64,000 nucleotides of DNA from an uncultured Sphingomonas sp. (lineage in GTDB: Bacteria > Pseudomonadota > Alphaproteobacteria > Sphingomonadales > Sphingomonadaceae), in the NCBI RefSeq assembly GCF_913774285.1, contig NZ_CAJYHX010000024.1, positions 27,632 through 91,631 on the forward strand, in the 5' to 3' direction. The notes beneath the pieces are model-generated. The model saw nothing but the letters and a program-made list of their open reading frames with translations. It searched no databases and was not told the DNA's origin. Numbering within the stretch: the first letter of the stretch is position 1; each line of letters starts with the position of its first letter. Below are positions 8,762 through 16,877 of the stretch, in pieces. The position numbers and the translations under genes are program-made.

Positions 8762-10207
8762 TTAGAGGAAGTAGACGATCACGCCCGCGGCGAGCCCGAG
8801 CAGCAGCGCGATCACGAACTCGACCAGATTCCGGACAATCCCCCCGCCCTTCTGCCGCCGCTGAAAGGTGGAGCGCGGTGCCGGCTGGGCATGCGCCACC
8901 TCCAGATAGCCGACCGCCCCGCCCGCACCGGCGGTGAACAGCAACGTCACCAGCGCACCGGGGATGGTCTCCATCGCGATCGCAACCGGCAGCAACATGC
9001 CCAAGGGCGCCGCCAGCGCCATCGCCGCGAGCAGCTTGGCGACATCCAGATCGTCCTTGTCGACCGGCGCCACCTTGAGCAGATCGGGCGCATCCTCGGC
9101 TGAAGCGGCGAGCCAGGCGAGGCTCGACACCAGCTGCCCGGCAATCACCACGCTGGTGAAGGCGAGCGTCGGTGCCATCGGCAGCGAACCATGGTCGCGA
9201 AAGGCGACCAGCAGGATCGGCGCGAGATAGACGAGGCGCAGCAGCACCTGGAAGATCAGCGCCGGATCGCGCAGCAGCAGGCGCAGCTCCTTGGCGAAGA
9301 TCGCGGCGAACAGACCGCGGTGGAAATGGCGGGCAATGCCGCCCTTCGCCGCCCGCTGCGTGGCGGGGCGGGCACCACCGGCGCGGTAGCTGCGCAGGAA
9401 GGGATGGCGCATTCCCCAGCCCGCCAGCACGAACAGCGCCAGTGCAGCCCCGAGCAGCAGCGCCATCGCCAACGGCTCGCCGAACGCGGCCCGCCCCGGC
9501 AGGCTGCTCAGCCCGCCCTTGCCGAATCCCCGGCTGCGCAGCGCATCGAACAAGAGCACGGTGCCGGACTCGCGGCGATCGTCATGCTGGTTGAGGACCT
9601 GCGTGGCGAGGAACACGCTTGCGCCGGTCAGCGCCGCGAGGATCTGCCCCAGCGTCCGAGCCGCCCGAGGTCCCACGGTGCGCGCGAGCAGCAGCGTCAC
9701 CCCCAGCCCCACGCACGCCGCCGCCAGCGCCAGCGCCACCAGCAGTGCTAGCGCTCCGAGCAGCTCGGGATGACCGAGCAGCGCCACCGGCAGCAGGATC
9801 GGCAGCAGGAAGATCGAAAAGGTGAGCATCACCCCGCCGGCAATGCCCAGCAGCTTGGCCGACACGACCGTGCGCGGATCGAGCGGTGCGGAGAAGAGCA
9901 GGTCGAGATCGCCCGCCTCGTAAAGGGTCCGCTGGCTGGCGAGCAGCGCCTGGGTGGTCATGAAGGTGAACAGCAGGATTGATGCGATCAGCGCGAGGAG
10001 CCAGGCGAGCGGCCCGGCCTGCCAATGCTCGTCCGCCAGCAGCAGCCCGAGGCCGACGCCCAGCCCGGTATAGCCGAGCAGCACGAGCGCGAGCACGATC
10101 TGCCCCAGCTTGCTGCGTCCGGCGGCGCGCAGGTTGCCGCGCAGCTCGTGCAGCGTCAGCCATGTCAGGCTTCCCGGCGGCAACCGCCGCATCGTCCAGC
10201 CGATCAT
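8762..10207 (-). CDS. ABC-2-type exporter permease
   Basis: This 481-residue integral membrane protein has about twelve hydrophobic segments arranged as two similar halves. LLLRDPALIF and the cytoplasmic patches between segments resemble ABC-2-type permeases that carry two membrane units in one chain. Its ATG overlaps the TGA of the ATPase gene (ATGA, 10204-10207), so the two are translationally coupled and surely form one transporter. The substrate is not evident. The C-terminus ends in a single hydrophobic segment (VEFVIALLLGLAAGVIVYFL) after a basic stretch. Confidence 0.83.
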   Translation of the reverse strand: MIGWTMRRLPPGSLTWLTLHELRGNLRAAGRSKLGQIVLALVLLGYTGLGVGLGLLLADEHWQAGPLAWLLALIASILLFTFMTTQALLASQRTLYEAGDLDLLFSAPLDPRTVVSAKLLGIAGGVMLTFSIFLLPILLPVALLGHPELLGALALLVALALAAACVGLGVTLLLARTVGPRAARTLGQILAALTGASVFLATQVLNQHDDRRESGTVLLFDALRSRGFGKGGLSSLPGRAAFGEPLAMALLLGAALALFVLAGWGMRHPFLRSYRAGGARPATQRAAKGGIARHFHRGLFAAIFAKELRLLLRDPALIFQVLLRLVYLAPILLVAFRDHGSLPMAPTLAFTSVVIAGQLVSSLAWLAASAEDAPDLLKVAPVDKDDLDVAKLLAAMALAAPLGMLLPVAIAMETIPGALVTLLFTAGAGGAVGYLEVAHAQPAPRSTFQRRQKGGGIVRNLVEFVIALLLGLAAGVIVYFL

Positions 10208-10938
10208 GCGCGGCTCGTCAGGCGGATGAAGGTATCTTCCAGCGTCGCTTCGTCCGCCCCGGCGAGGGCGCGCAGCTCCTCCAGCGTCCCCTCGGCGAGC
10301 AGTTTGCCGCCGGCGATGATCCCGATCCGGTCGGCCAGCCGCTCGGCGACCTCGAGGATATGGGTGGTCACGATCACCGTCTTGCCCTGGTCGACCGCGG
10401 CGCGCAGCGCATCCTTCACCGATCGCGCCATCGCCGCGTCGAGCCCGGTCAGCGGCTCGTCGAGGATCAGCAGCTGGGGGTCGTGAATCAGCGCGCCGGC
10501 GAGCGCCACCTTCTGCTGCATGCCGCGCGAGAAGCCTTCGCAACGGGTGTCGCGCACCTCCCACAACTCCAGCCAGCGCAACAGCCGCTCAGCCTCGGGG
10601 GCGGCACGATCGGGCGATATTCGCCACAGCCCGGCGACGAAGCCGAGATACTCCGCCGGAGTCAGCTTGTCGTACAGCATCGGCTCGTCGGGGAGCCAGG
10701 CCGTGATCGCCTTGGCTTCTCGCGGGTTTGCCCGCGCATCGACGCCAAATATATCGATGCTGCCGGAATCGGGCTCGGTGAGCCCCACCGCCATGCGTAG
10801 CGTCGTCGTCTTGCCGGCGCCGTTGGGCCCGAGCAGCGCGTAGAGCTGGCCTGCGCCGACGGTGAGGTCGAGGCCGGTGATAACGGGCTTGCCGAAGGAC
10901 TTTTGCAGGCCGGCGATGCGGAGCGCGGGAAAGGACAT
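10204..10938 (-). CDS. ABC transporter ATP-binding protein
   Basis: This 244-residue ATPase has Walker A GPNGAGKTT near residue 38, the signature FSRGMQQKVALAGAL, Walker B LLILDEPLTGLD and the switch histidine in VTTHILE. It resembles exporter ATPases of the CcmA/NatA type. I used the ATG at 10938 (MSFPALRIAGL), where homology to the fold begins; longer in-frame versions add 75 residues of unrelated sequence. It is first in a two-gene operon with the permease, overlapping it by four bases. Export is inferred because no periplasmic binding protein is encoded nearby. Confidence 0.9.
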   Translation of the reverse strand: MSFPALRIAGLQKSFGKPVITGLDLTVGAGQLYALLGPNGAGKTTTLRMAVGLTEPDSGSIDIFGVDARANPREAKAITAWLPDEPMLYDKLTPAEYLGFVAGLWRISPDRAAPEAERLLRWLELWEVRDTRCEGFSRGMQQKVALAGALIHDPQLLILDEPLTGLDAAMARSVKDALRAAVDQGKTVIVTTHILEVAERLADRIGIIAGGKLLAEGTLEELRALAGADEATLEDTFIRLTSRA

Positions 10939-11044
10939 TGGCACCGATCCTAGCGGCCGCGCGGTTCGTCGCAAGCGCGCCGTTATGGACCTTTTTCCGC
11001 GTTCATTCGTCCCCAGCTTCCGCAAAGTACCGGGAGGGGTAAGG

Positions 11045-11263
11045 ATGTTCGCCATGCCAAGCACGATCGCACCGGAAGTGATCGCCTGCATTGCCGAAGG
11101 ACGGCCGCCGACGCCGCACGAGCTGGAGCGGGTCGCGCGGCGCGTACGCGCCGATCTAGGCACCGCCCGCCCCGCTTTCGCCTGGGGCGAGGCTGACCCT
11201 GCCGCCGCCGACCAGCTCAGCCTGCGCGTCGCCGAACTCGCCCTGATCGGCAGCCGCCGCTAG
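11045..11263 (+). CDS. Small hypothetical protein (72 aa)
   Basis: I do not recognise this short protein. It reads MFAMPSTIAPEVIACIAEG and then a charged helical region (PHELERVARRVRADLG), ending in SLRVAELALIGSRR. It has a good Shine-Dalgarno (GGGAGGGGTAAGG) just upstream, which supports translation. There is no signal peptide or membrane segment. An inner ATG at 11054 would shorten it by three residues. It is divergent from the ABC ATPase and ends ten bases before the convergent halogenase gene. Confidence 0.6.
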   Translation: MFAMPSTIAPEVIACIAEGRPPTPHELERVARRVRADLGTARPAFAWGEADPAAADQLSLRVAELALIGSRR

Positions 11264-11272
11264 ACCCGGTCC

Positions 11273-12763
11273 TCAAGCGGCGGCCGGCACCTTCGCCGCC
11301 GCATAGCGCGCGATGAATTCAGCATGGCCCGGCAGCTTGGCGAGCTGGGCCGCGATCCCGGCGCGCAGGTCGCCGAGTGCACGTTCGAGATCGTCCGTGG
11401 GGATTTGCGCCGGCATGTGGTGATGGTCGCGCGGGCGCACGCCTTGCCCCAGCATCACCGCGTTCCAGCTGTCGACGCGGAACAGGTCTGTCCCCTCCTG
11501 ATAGCTCGACGCGCCTTCCTCGAACAAGGCGATCCGCGCGGCCAGGCTGTCCGGCACCGCGCGCGCGGCATGATCGCGCCAGAAGGGCTCGGTGCGGTCG
11601 TTGAGCTTGTAGTGGAGGATGATGAAGTCGCGGATATGCTCCGACTCCGCGCGCGACTGGGCGTTGAAGCGCGCCGACAGCGCCGCCATGTCGCGGCGGA
11701 ACGGAAAGTTCTGCAGCAGCCGCGTCACCGCGATCATCACCAGGTGGATGCTGGTCGATTCCAGCGGCTCGATGAACCCGCTCGACAGGCCCAGCGCGAC
11801 GCAATTGCGGTTCCACGCCTGCTTCCGCATGCCAGTGGTGAAACGGATCAGCCGCGGATCGAACAGCGCGCGCCCCGGCACCGCCGCGAGCAGCTGCGCC
11901 TTCGCCTCGTCATCCGACAGATAGTCGCTGGCATAGACGAACCCGTTGCCCATCCGGTGCTGCAGCGGAATCCGCCAGCGCCAGCCGGCACCGTGCGCGA
12001 TCGCGCGGGTATAGGGTACCGGCGCCTCGGTCGTCTCGGACTGGACGGCGAAGGCGCGGTTGGTCGGCAGCCAGTGGCTCCAGTCGTCGAAGCCGGTCTT
12101 GAGCGTCTCCTCGATCAGCAGCGCGCGGAAGCCGGTGCAGTCGATGAACAGCTCGCCTTCGATGCGCAGCCCGCCCTCCAGCACCAGCGCGGCGATGTCA
12201 CCGTCCGCAGCCTGCTCGACCTCGATGATGCGACCTTCGACGCGGCGCACGCCCGCCGGCTCGGCCAGGCCGCGCAGGAAGGCGGCATAGGCGGTCGCGT
12301 CGAGATGATAGGCATAGGCCAGCGGCATCGGATCGCCGGTGGCGAATTTCTCGGCCAGCGCCGCCTGCGTCTCCAGCGAATAGTCAGCCAGCGCACCGCC
12401 GAAGCCGCGCCGCTGCGCCTCCAGCCAGAAATGCTGGAAATCGCAGAGCGGCATCGCACGCCCGACCGAGCCAAACGGGTGGAAATAGCGATCCCCGTCG
12501 TGCAGCCAGTTCTCGAACGAGATGCCGAGCTTGAAGGTTGCGTTGGTCTCGCGGAGAAAGACCTGCTCGTTGATGCCGAGCAGCTTGTGGAAGGTCCAAG
12601 CGGTCGGAATGGTGGACTCGCCCACGCCCACCGTGCCGATCGCGTCGGATTCGACCAGCGTGATGTCGAGGTTCGGCCCCAGATGCCGCACCAGCGCCGC
12701 CGCCGCGACCCAGCCCGCCGTGCCGCCGCCGGCGATCACCACCCGAAACCTCTGTCCGTCCAT
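11273..12763 (-). CDS. Flavin-dependent tryptophan-halogenase-family protein
   Basis: This 496-residue FAD protein has the dinucleotide motif GGGTAGW (12-18), the family signature WRWRIP (261-266), the catalytic lysine K78 in ATFKLGISFENW and the substrate-site glutamate E335 in IEPLESTSI. All key halogenase residues are therefore present, and a reduced-flavin-dependent halogenation or related oxidation is possible. In sphingomonads and Caulobacter relatives, such genes commonly sit beside SapC and TonB-receptor genes for glycan uptake rather than in antibiotic clusters, and their substrate is unknown. It lies 35 bases after sapC in the same direction, in the probable operon TonB receptor, SapC, halogenase. 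No flavin reductase gene is nearby. Confidence 0.88.
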   Translation of the reverse strand: MDGQRFRVVIAGGGTAGWVAAAALVRHLGPNLDITLVESDAIGTVGVGESTIPTAWTFHKLLGINEQVFLRETNATFKLGISFENWLHDGDRYFHPFGSVGRAMPLCDFQHFWLEAQRRGFGGALADYSLETQAALAEKFATGDPMPLAYAYHLDATAYAAFLRGLAEPAGVRRVEGRIIEVEQAADGDIAALVLEGGLRIEGELFIDCTGFRALLIEETLKTGFDDWSHWLPTNRAFAVQSETTEAPVPYTRAIAHGAGWRWRIPLQHRMGNGFVYASDYLSDDEAKAQLLAAVPGRALFDPRLIRFTTGMRKQAWNRNCVALGLSSGFIEPLESTSIHLVMIAVTRLLQNFPFRRDMAALSARFNAQSRAESEHIRDFIILHYKLNDRTEPFWRDHAARAVPDSLAARIALFEEGASSYQEGTDLFRVDSWNAVMLGQGVRPRDHHHMPAQIPTDDLERALGDLRAGIAAQLAKLPGHAEFIARYAAAKVPAAA

Positions 12764-12798
12764 TGCCGATCCCCTCCGAAATTTCTGTTATTCTGTCC

Positions 12799-13506
12799 TC
12801 AACCTTCGCGGCGTTCCTTGCGCGCGATCAGTCGCGGCAGGTTGCCGAGCGAGGAAAGCTGCCACACCGCGCAGCGCAGGAAGTCCTGCGCGTGAAGCGC
12901 CGCCAGTGCCTCGGCCCCCAGCGCGGCGAAGCGGCCGCCGTCGATCACCCAGCAATCGGGCACCTTGTAGCGCCGGCCGCTGGTGAGTTCGATGTCGAAG
13001 GTGACCGGCTCTAACAGACCGGCAGCTTCGAACGCCGCGAACATCGGCGCCGAGAGCTGGTCGCCGACATAGATGGCCTGCAGCGTCGCCGCGATCCGGT
13101 CGAGATAGGGCGCGTTGCCGCCTTGCTCGAGGAACAGCGGTGCGCCCTCGCTGGTCGAGACGCGGGGATGATCGGTATCGATATGGATCATCGGCTCGCC
13201 TTGGGCGCCGGCCGGCGGCAGGCCGATCGAGAAGGGGCCGATCTCCATCAGCGCAGGCAGCTGGTCGGCGTCCCAGCGGTCGCCGTCGAGGTAGAGATTC
13301 TCGTCGGTATCGAGGCCGAGCAGCACGGTCGAGCGCCAGCTGCCGTCGTCATCGCGGCGGAAGATCAGGACATAGTCGCGCTGGAGCGCCTCGAATTCGG
13401 TGGGGAACACCGTCATCTGGTTCACCGCATCGCCGAACGCGGCGCCACGGTCGAGCCGGATCCGCAGATCGGCATGGTCGATATTGTTGAGCACGGCGCG
13501 GGGCAT
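12799..13506 (-). CDS. SapC family protein
   Basis: This 235-residue soluble protein matches the SapC family first named from a Campylobacter S-layer locus. Recognisable stretches are FPTEFEALQRDYVLIFRRD, GPFSIG and the C-terminal CVIDGG-like WVIDGGRFAAL segment. The molecular function is unknown. Homologues recur beside TonB receptors and halogenase-like genes in sphingomonads, as here. I used the ATG at 13506; a TTG three codons upstream is possible. AAGG sits about nine bases before the ATG. A strong hairpin separates it from the TonB receptor gene, so it may be expressed by readthrough. Confidence 0.8.
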   Translation of the reverse strand: MPRAVLNNIDHADLRIRLDRGAAFGDAVNQMTVFPTEFEALQRDYVLIFRRDDDGSWRSTVLLGLDTDENLYLDGDRWDADQLPALMEIGPFSIGLPPAGAQGEPMIHIDTDHPRVSTSEGAPLFLEQGGNAPYLDRIAATLQAIYVGDQLSAPMFAAFEAAGLLEPVTFDIELTSGRRYKVPDCWVIDGGRFAALGAEALAALHAQDFLRCAVWQLSSLGNLPRLIARKERREG

Positions 13507-13527
13507 GATGTGCAAACCTTAAACGAG

Positions 13528-13554
13528 AAAGGCCGCCCGAAGCGAGCGGCCTTT
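13528..13554 (-). terminator. Strong hairpin between the TonB receptor and SapC genes
   Basis: AAAGGCCGC (13528-13536) pairs perfectly with GCGGCCTTT (13546-13554). On the minus strand it follows the receptor stop by about 20 bases. The A/T flanks allow it to act as an intrinsic terminator in either direction, so it would set a step-down in expression between the receptor and SapC/halogenase. Confidence 0.75.
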
Positions 13555-13574
13555 CCCTAGTGTACAGGCGGGCT

Positions 13575-16500
13575 TCAGAAGCGGAAGCGCGCGCCGACCA
13601 GATACCGGGCCGAGCCTTCGGACTCGTACCAGGTGTTGATGTAGTCGCGGCTGTAGCTGCGGACGCCTTCCTCCAGGAGGTTGATGCCTTCGAAGCTGAG
13701 CGCGATGTTCTTCGTCAGGTCGTAGTTGATGCTGAGATCGACCTGGCCGTACGGATCGTTGAACACCGGATTGTGCGCCGCGCCGCGGTTGAGATCGCTC
13801 AGGAACTTGGCGCGCCAGTTATACGACAGGCGGGCGGAGATGCCGTGCTTGTCGTAGATCAGCGTCGCGTTGGCCGTGTCGCTCAGACCGGACAGCGCGA
13901 ACTGGTTGTCGTTCGGATCAGCGGTGATGTTGAAGCCGACATTGCCGCGCACCAGCGTGTAGCTCGCGGCGATACCGAAGCCGGTATTGCCGAGGAAATA
14001 CTGGCCGGCGAGCTCGACGCCGTAGATTTCGGCGTCGCGGTTGTTGATCGGCGTGTTCACCGCAAAGTTGAGCAGCGGATCGGCCGAGGTCGGGTTCACG
14101 TCGATCGCGGCGAGCGTGTTGCTGATGTAGCTCGACCCGAACGTCTTCGTCGCCGGCACGTAATTGGCCTGCAGCTCGGCAGTCGCCGCCGCGACGTTGC
14201 CATTGTACTTCTGCAGCACCGCGGTGCTGGTAAACAGGTTCACATTGCTGATGTCGCCGCCGAGACCGGTGACGATGGCACGCCCTGCCTGCGCCAGCGG
14301 CCCCGCGGTTGGATCGCGCAGGCCGAACAGGTTGCGCTGCACCACCGAGTTGCCGATGAAGTTGTGCACCCGCTTGTCGAAGAATCCGACCGAGAGATAC
14401 ACGTCGCGGCGCGGATACCATTCGAGCGACACGTCGAAGTTATCCGAATCCAGCGGCTTCAGCCCGGGATTGTTCTGGTTGCCGGTCGCAACGCCGCCGA
14501 GCGACGTCGGGTTGTTGAGCGCGCCCGCGCCGGTGGAAGCGAACAGGCTGCCATAGGGTGCGCGCGAGATCGTCTTGCTGTACGATACGCGGCCGATCAG
14601 ATTCTTCGCGGCTTCGATCTGGAAGTCGATCTGCGGCAGCAGATTGTCGTAGCTGCCCTTGCCCGACACCGCCTGGCGGTCGGCCGAGTTGAGCACCGTG
14701 AAGTCATTGTCGGCCTGCCAAACCACCGCGAGCGGCACGGTCTGGAACGAGGTCGACTTCACCTTGGTGTGCTCGTAGCGGACGCCCATCACCAGGGTCG
14801 CCTTGCGGCCGGCGAGTTCGCCCTTCCAGGTCAGCTGGCCATAGGCTGCCCAGATGTCTTCCTTGACCCGGTTGTCGTTGTTGCCCTCGACCACATTGGC
14901 ATGGCTGACGCCGTCGTTGGTGATGCCGATATAGTGGTTGTAGAGCGCGTTGTAGAGCTTGGTCGTGTCCTGGGCACGCCATGCCACCTTGCCCACCGCG
15001 TCGGCAGTCGCGTTGTTGTGGTGGAACTGGCAGACCAGGCAATATTGCTGCACCGTGCCGGGCGCGAACGCCGCGACGTCGGGCGGCAGCGCGTTGTTCC
15101 AGTCACCCAGCGTCTGACGGGTATTGTACTGGGTCTGGCGGGTGTCGGTGGTGCGGAAGTCGCCGCCGAAATCGAAGCGGCTGCCGCCGCCGAGATCCCA
15201 GCCGGCATCGATGCGGCCTTCCTTGATCTTCTGCGACTGGGTCGACGCGAACTGACGCTGCACCGCCGCCGAGAGATCGCCGGCATCGAACACGCCGTTG
15301 CAGTTGCCGTTCTTGAACGCGACGCCCGTCGGGGTGGTCTGCGAGTAGCAGTCGTTGATCGTCAGCGTCTGGGTCGGGAAGCCGTCATTGTCCCAGGTCA
15401 GGCCGTGCGACGTGACGATGTTGCCGTTGAACGCCACCGTGGTCGAGGTCTGGCCGTTGGGATTATCGGGCAGGCTCTCCGCCTTGCCGATATGGCCGTC
15501 GAAGTTCAGCGAGAAATTGTCGGCGAGCTGCCATTTCAGATTGCCGCCGATATCCCACAGCCGGTTCTTCTGCGCGCGATAGGCGTTCTCGAAGCCTTCG
15601 TCCTTCACGCCGTTGAGCGTCTCGTGGAGGTACTTGGTCGTCGCGATGCCGTTGCTCGAATCGTCGAAAGTGACTTCGTCGAACGGCTTGGAGAACCAGT
15701 TGGACTGCGACGAGCGGCGCTCGGACGAACGCAGCTGCGCGAACAGGCCGTCAACCGTGAAGGTCATGCTGTCCGAGGGGCGATACTGCACCACGGCCTG
15801 GCCGTTGATGCGCTCGCGGCTCGCTTCCGAGAAGTGGTGGCGATAGTCGTCGGGCACCGCGACCAGCGTGTTCGGATCGGTCGGGCGATTGTTGATCTTG
15901 GTGTTAGCGGTGATGTAGCCCTTCGACGGATCGAGGAAATCCGACAGCCGCGGCATGTTCCAGTAATTGTTCGCCTGGCTCGGGAAGCTGAAGTTGCGCT
16001 TCTGGTAGCTGCCGAACAGGGTGACGCCGAAGCGCTGCTCCTGGTCGCTCCAGCTCGCCACGCCCGAAAATTCCGGGGTCACATGGCTGCCGCAGCTGAT
16101 GCAGTCGTCGGCCGAGGTGTCGTAGCTGGCCTTCGCGCCGATCGAGCCGGAGAAGCCCGCCTGACGATCAAGCGGGCGGACGCCGACGATGTTGATGGTG
16201 GCACCGATGCCGCCCGACGGAACGGCCGCGCGGCCGGTCTTGTAGACCTCCAGCGTCTTCACGCCTTCCGAGGCGAGGTTGGCGAAGTCGAACGAGCGGC
16301 CGAAGCCGCCGGCGCCGTCACCGCCCTGGTCGCCGCCCACCGCGACAATGTTCGAGGCCGCGAGCTGGCGGCCGTTCAGCGTCACCATGTTGTACTGCGC
16401 GCCGAAGCCGCGGACCGTCACGGTCGAGCCTTCGCCGTTGACGCGGTCGATCGACACGCCGGTGATGCGCTGGAGTGATTCCGCAAGGTTGGTGTTGGCG

Positions 16501-16760
16501 AACTTGCCGATGTCTTCCGCCGAGATCGCATCGACGATGCCGGTCGAATCGCGCTTCAGCGCAATCGAGCGCTCGAGCGAGGCGCGGATGCCGGTGACGA
16601 CGATCTCGCCGCTGTCCTGGCCCGCGTCCTGCGCCGTGTCGGCCGCGGCAGAGTCGGTGGCGGTGCTGGTCTGCGCCGCGGCGAGGCCGGGCATGGCGAG
16701 TGCCGTCGCGACGGCGAGCATGGATACCGCGCGAACGCGCGATGACGAACGAATACGCAT
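13575..16760 (-). CDS. TonB-dependent receptor, Caulobacter/Xanthomonas carbohydrate type
   Basis: This 1061-residue outer-membrane receptor has a signal peptide (about 1-30, ending AAAQ). A TonB-box-like segment GEIVVTGIRASLERS is followed by the plug (IVDAISAEDIGKFANTNLAESLQRITGVSIDR, VTVRGFGAQYNMVTLNGR) and a large barrel that ends in a terminal Phe (VGARFRF). Size and plug wording match the long receptors that import plant-derived oligosaccharides. I used the ATG at 16760, which has an AGGAGGGG Shine-Dalgarno; an upstream in-frame start adds ten residues. It sits between the GH3 gene and SapC on the same strand. A GACAACGTTGTC site upstream matches the presumed LacI operator. Confidence 0.92.
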   Translation of the reverse strand: MRIRSSSRVRAVSMLAVATALAMPGLAAAQTSTATDSAAADTAQDAGQDSGEIVVTGIRASLERSIALKRDSTGIVDAISAEDIGKFANTNLAESLQRITGVSIDRVNGEGSTVTVRGFGAQYNMVTLNGRQLAASNIVAVGGDQGGDGAGGFGRSFDFANLASEGVKTLEVYKTGRAAVPSGGIGATINIVGVRPLDRQAGFSGSIGAKASYDTSADDCISCGSHVTPEFSGVASWSDQEQRFGVTLFGSYQKRNFSFPSQANNYWNMPRLSDFLDPSKGYITANTKINNRPTDPNTLVAVPDDYRHHFSEASRERINGQAVVQYRPSDSMTFTVDGLFAQLRSSERRSSQSNWFSKPFDEVTFDDSSNGIATTKYLHETLNGVKDEGFENAYRAQKNRLWDIGGNLKWQLADNFSLNFDGHIGKAESLPDNPNGQTSTTVAFNGNIVTSHGLTWDNDGFPTQTLTINDCYSQTTPTGVAFKNGNCNGVFDAGDLSAAVQRQFASTQSQKIKEGRIDAGWDLGGGSRFDFGGDFRTTDTRQTQYNTRQTLGDWNNALPPDVAAFAPGTVQQYCLVCQFHHNNATADAVGKVAWRAQDTTKLYNALYNHYIGITNDGVSHANVVEGNNDNRVKEDIWAAYGQLTWKGELAGRKATLVMGVRYEHTKVKSTSFQTVPLAVVWQADNDFTVLNSADRQAVSGKGSYDNLLPQIDFQIEAAKNLIGRVSYSKTISRAPYGSLFASTGAGALNNPTSLGGVATGNQNNPGLKPLDSDNFDVSLEWYPRRDVYLSVGFFDKRVHNFIGNSVVQRNLFGLRDPTAGPLAQAGRAIVTGLGGDISNVNLFTSTAVLQKYNGNVAAATAELQANYVPATKTFGSSYISNTLAAIDVNPTSADPLLNFAVNTPINNRDAEIYGVELAGQYFLGNTGFGIAASYTLVRGNVGFNITADPNDNQFALSGLSDTANATLIYDKHGISARLSYNWRAKFLSDLNRGAAHNPVFNDPYGQVDLSINYDLTKNIALSFEGINLLEEGVRSYSRDYINTWYESEGSARYLVGARFRF

Positions 16761-16829
16761 GTGGGTTTCTTCCCCTCCTGAACGGGCCATTAGGCCCTGA
16801 TGGTCCGCTGAATACCGACACCAGTCGGC

Positions 16830-16841
16830 GACAACGTTGTC
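16830..16841. promoter_or_regulatory. LacI-type operator upstream of the TonB receptor
   Basis: GACAACGTTGTC is a perfect 12-base palindrome 70 bases upstream of the receptor start. It fits GACANCGNTGTC, the pattern shared with the two sites at 19336-19372 near the LacI gene. An adjacent CCGAC/GTCGG pair lies at 16815-16828. Confidence 0.6.
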
Positions 16842-16877
16842 TTACTTGTCCTCACACTTTCCCCTTTCGTTATGTTT

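Noticed and set aside
13560..16478. 972-codon plus-strand frame over the first TonB receptor
   Set aside because: It is antisense to a clear receptor gene, and its translation is low-complexity without homology. The same applies to frames at 27889-31062, 34673-37474, 37951-41022 and 53634-56492.
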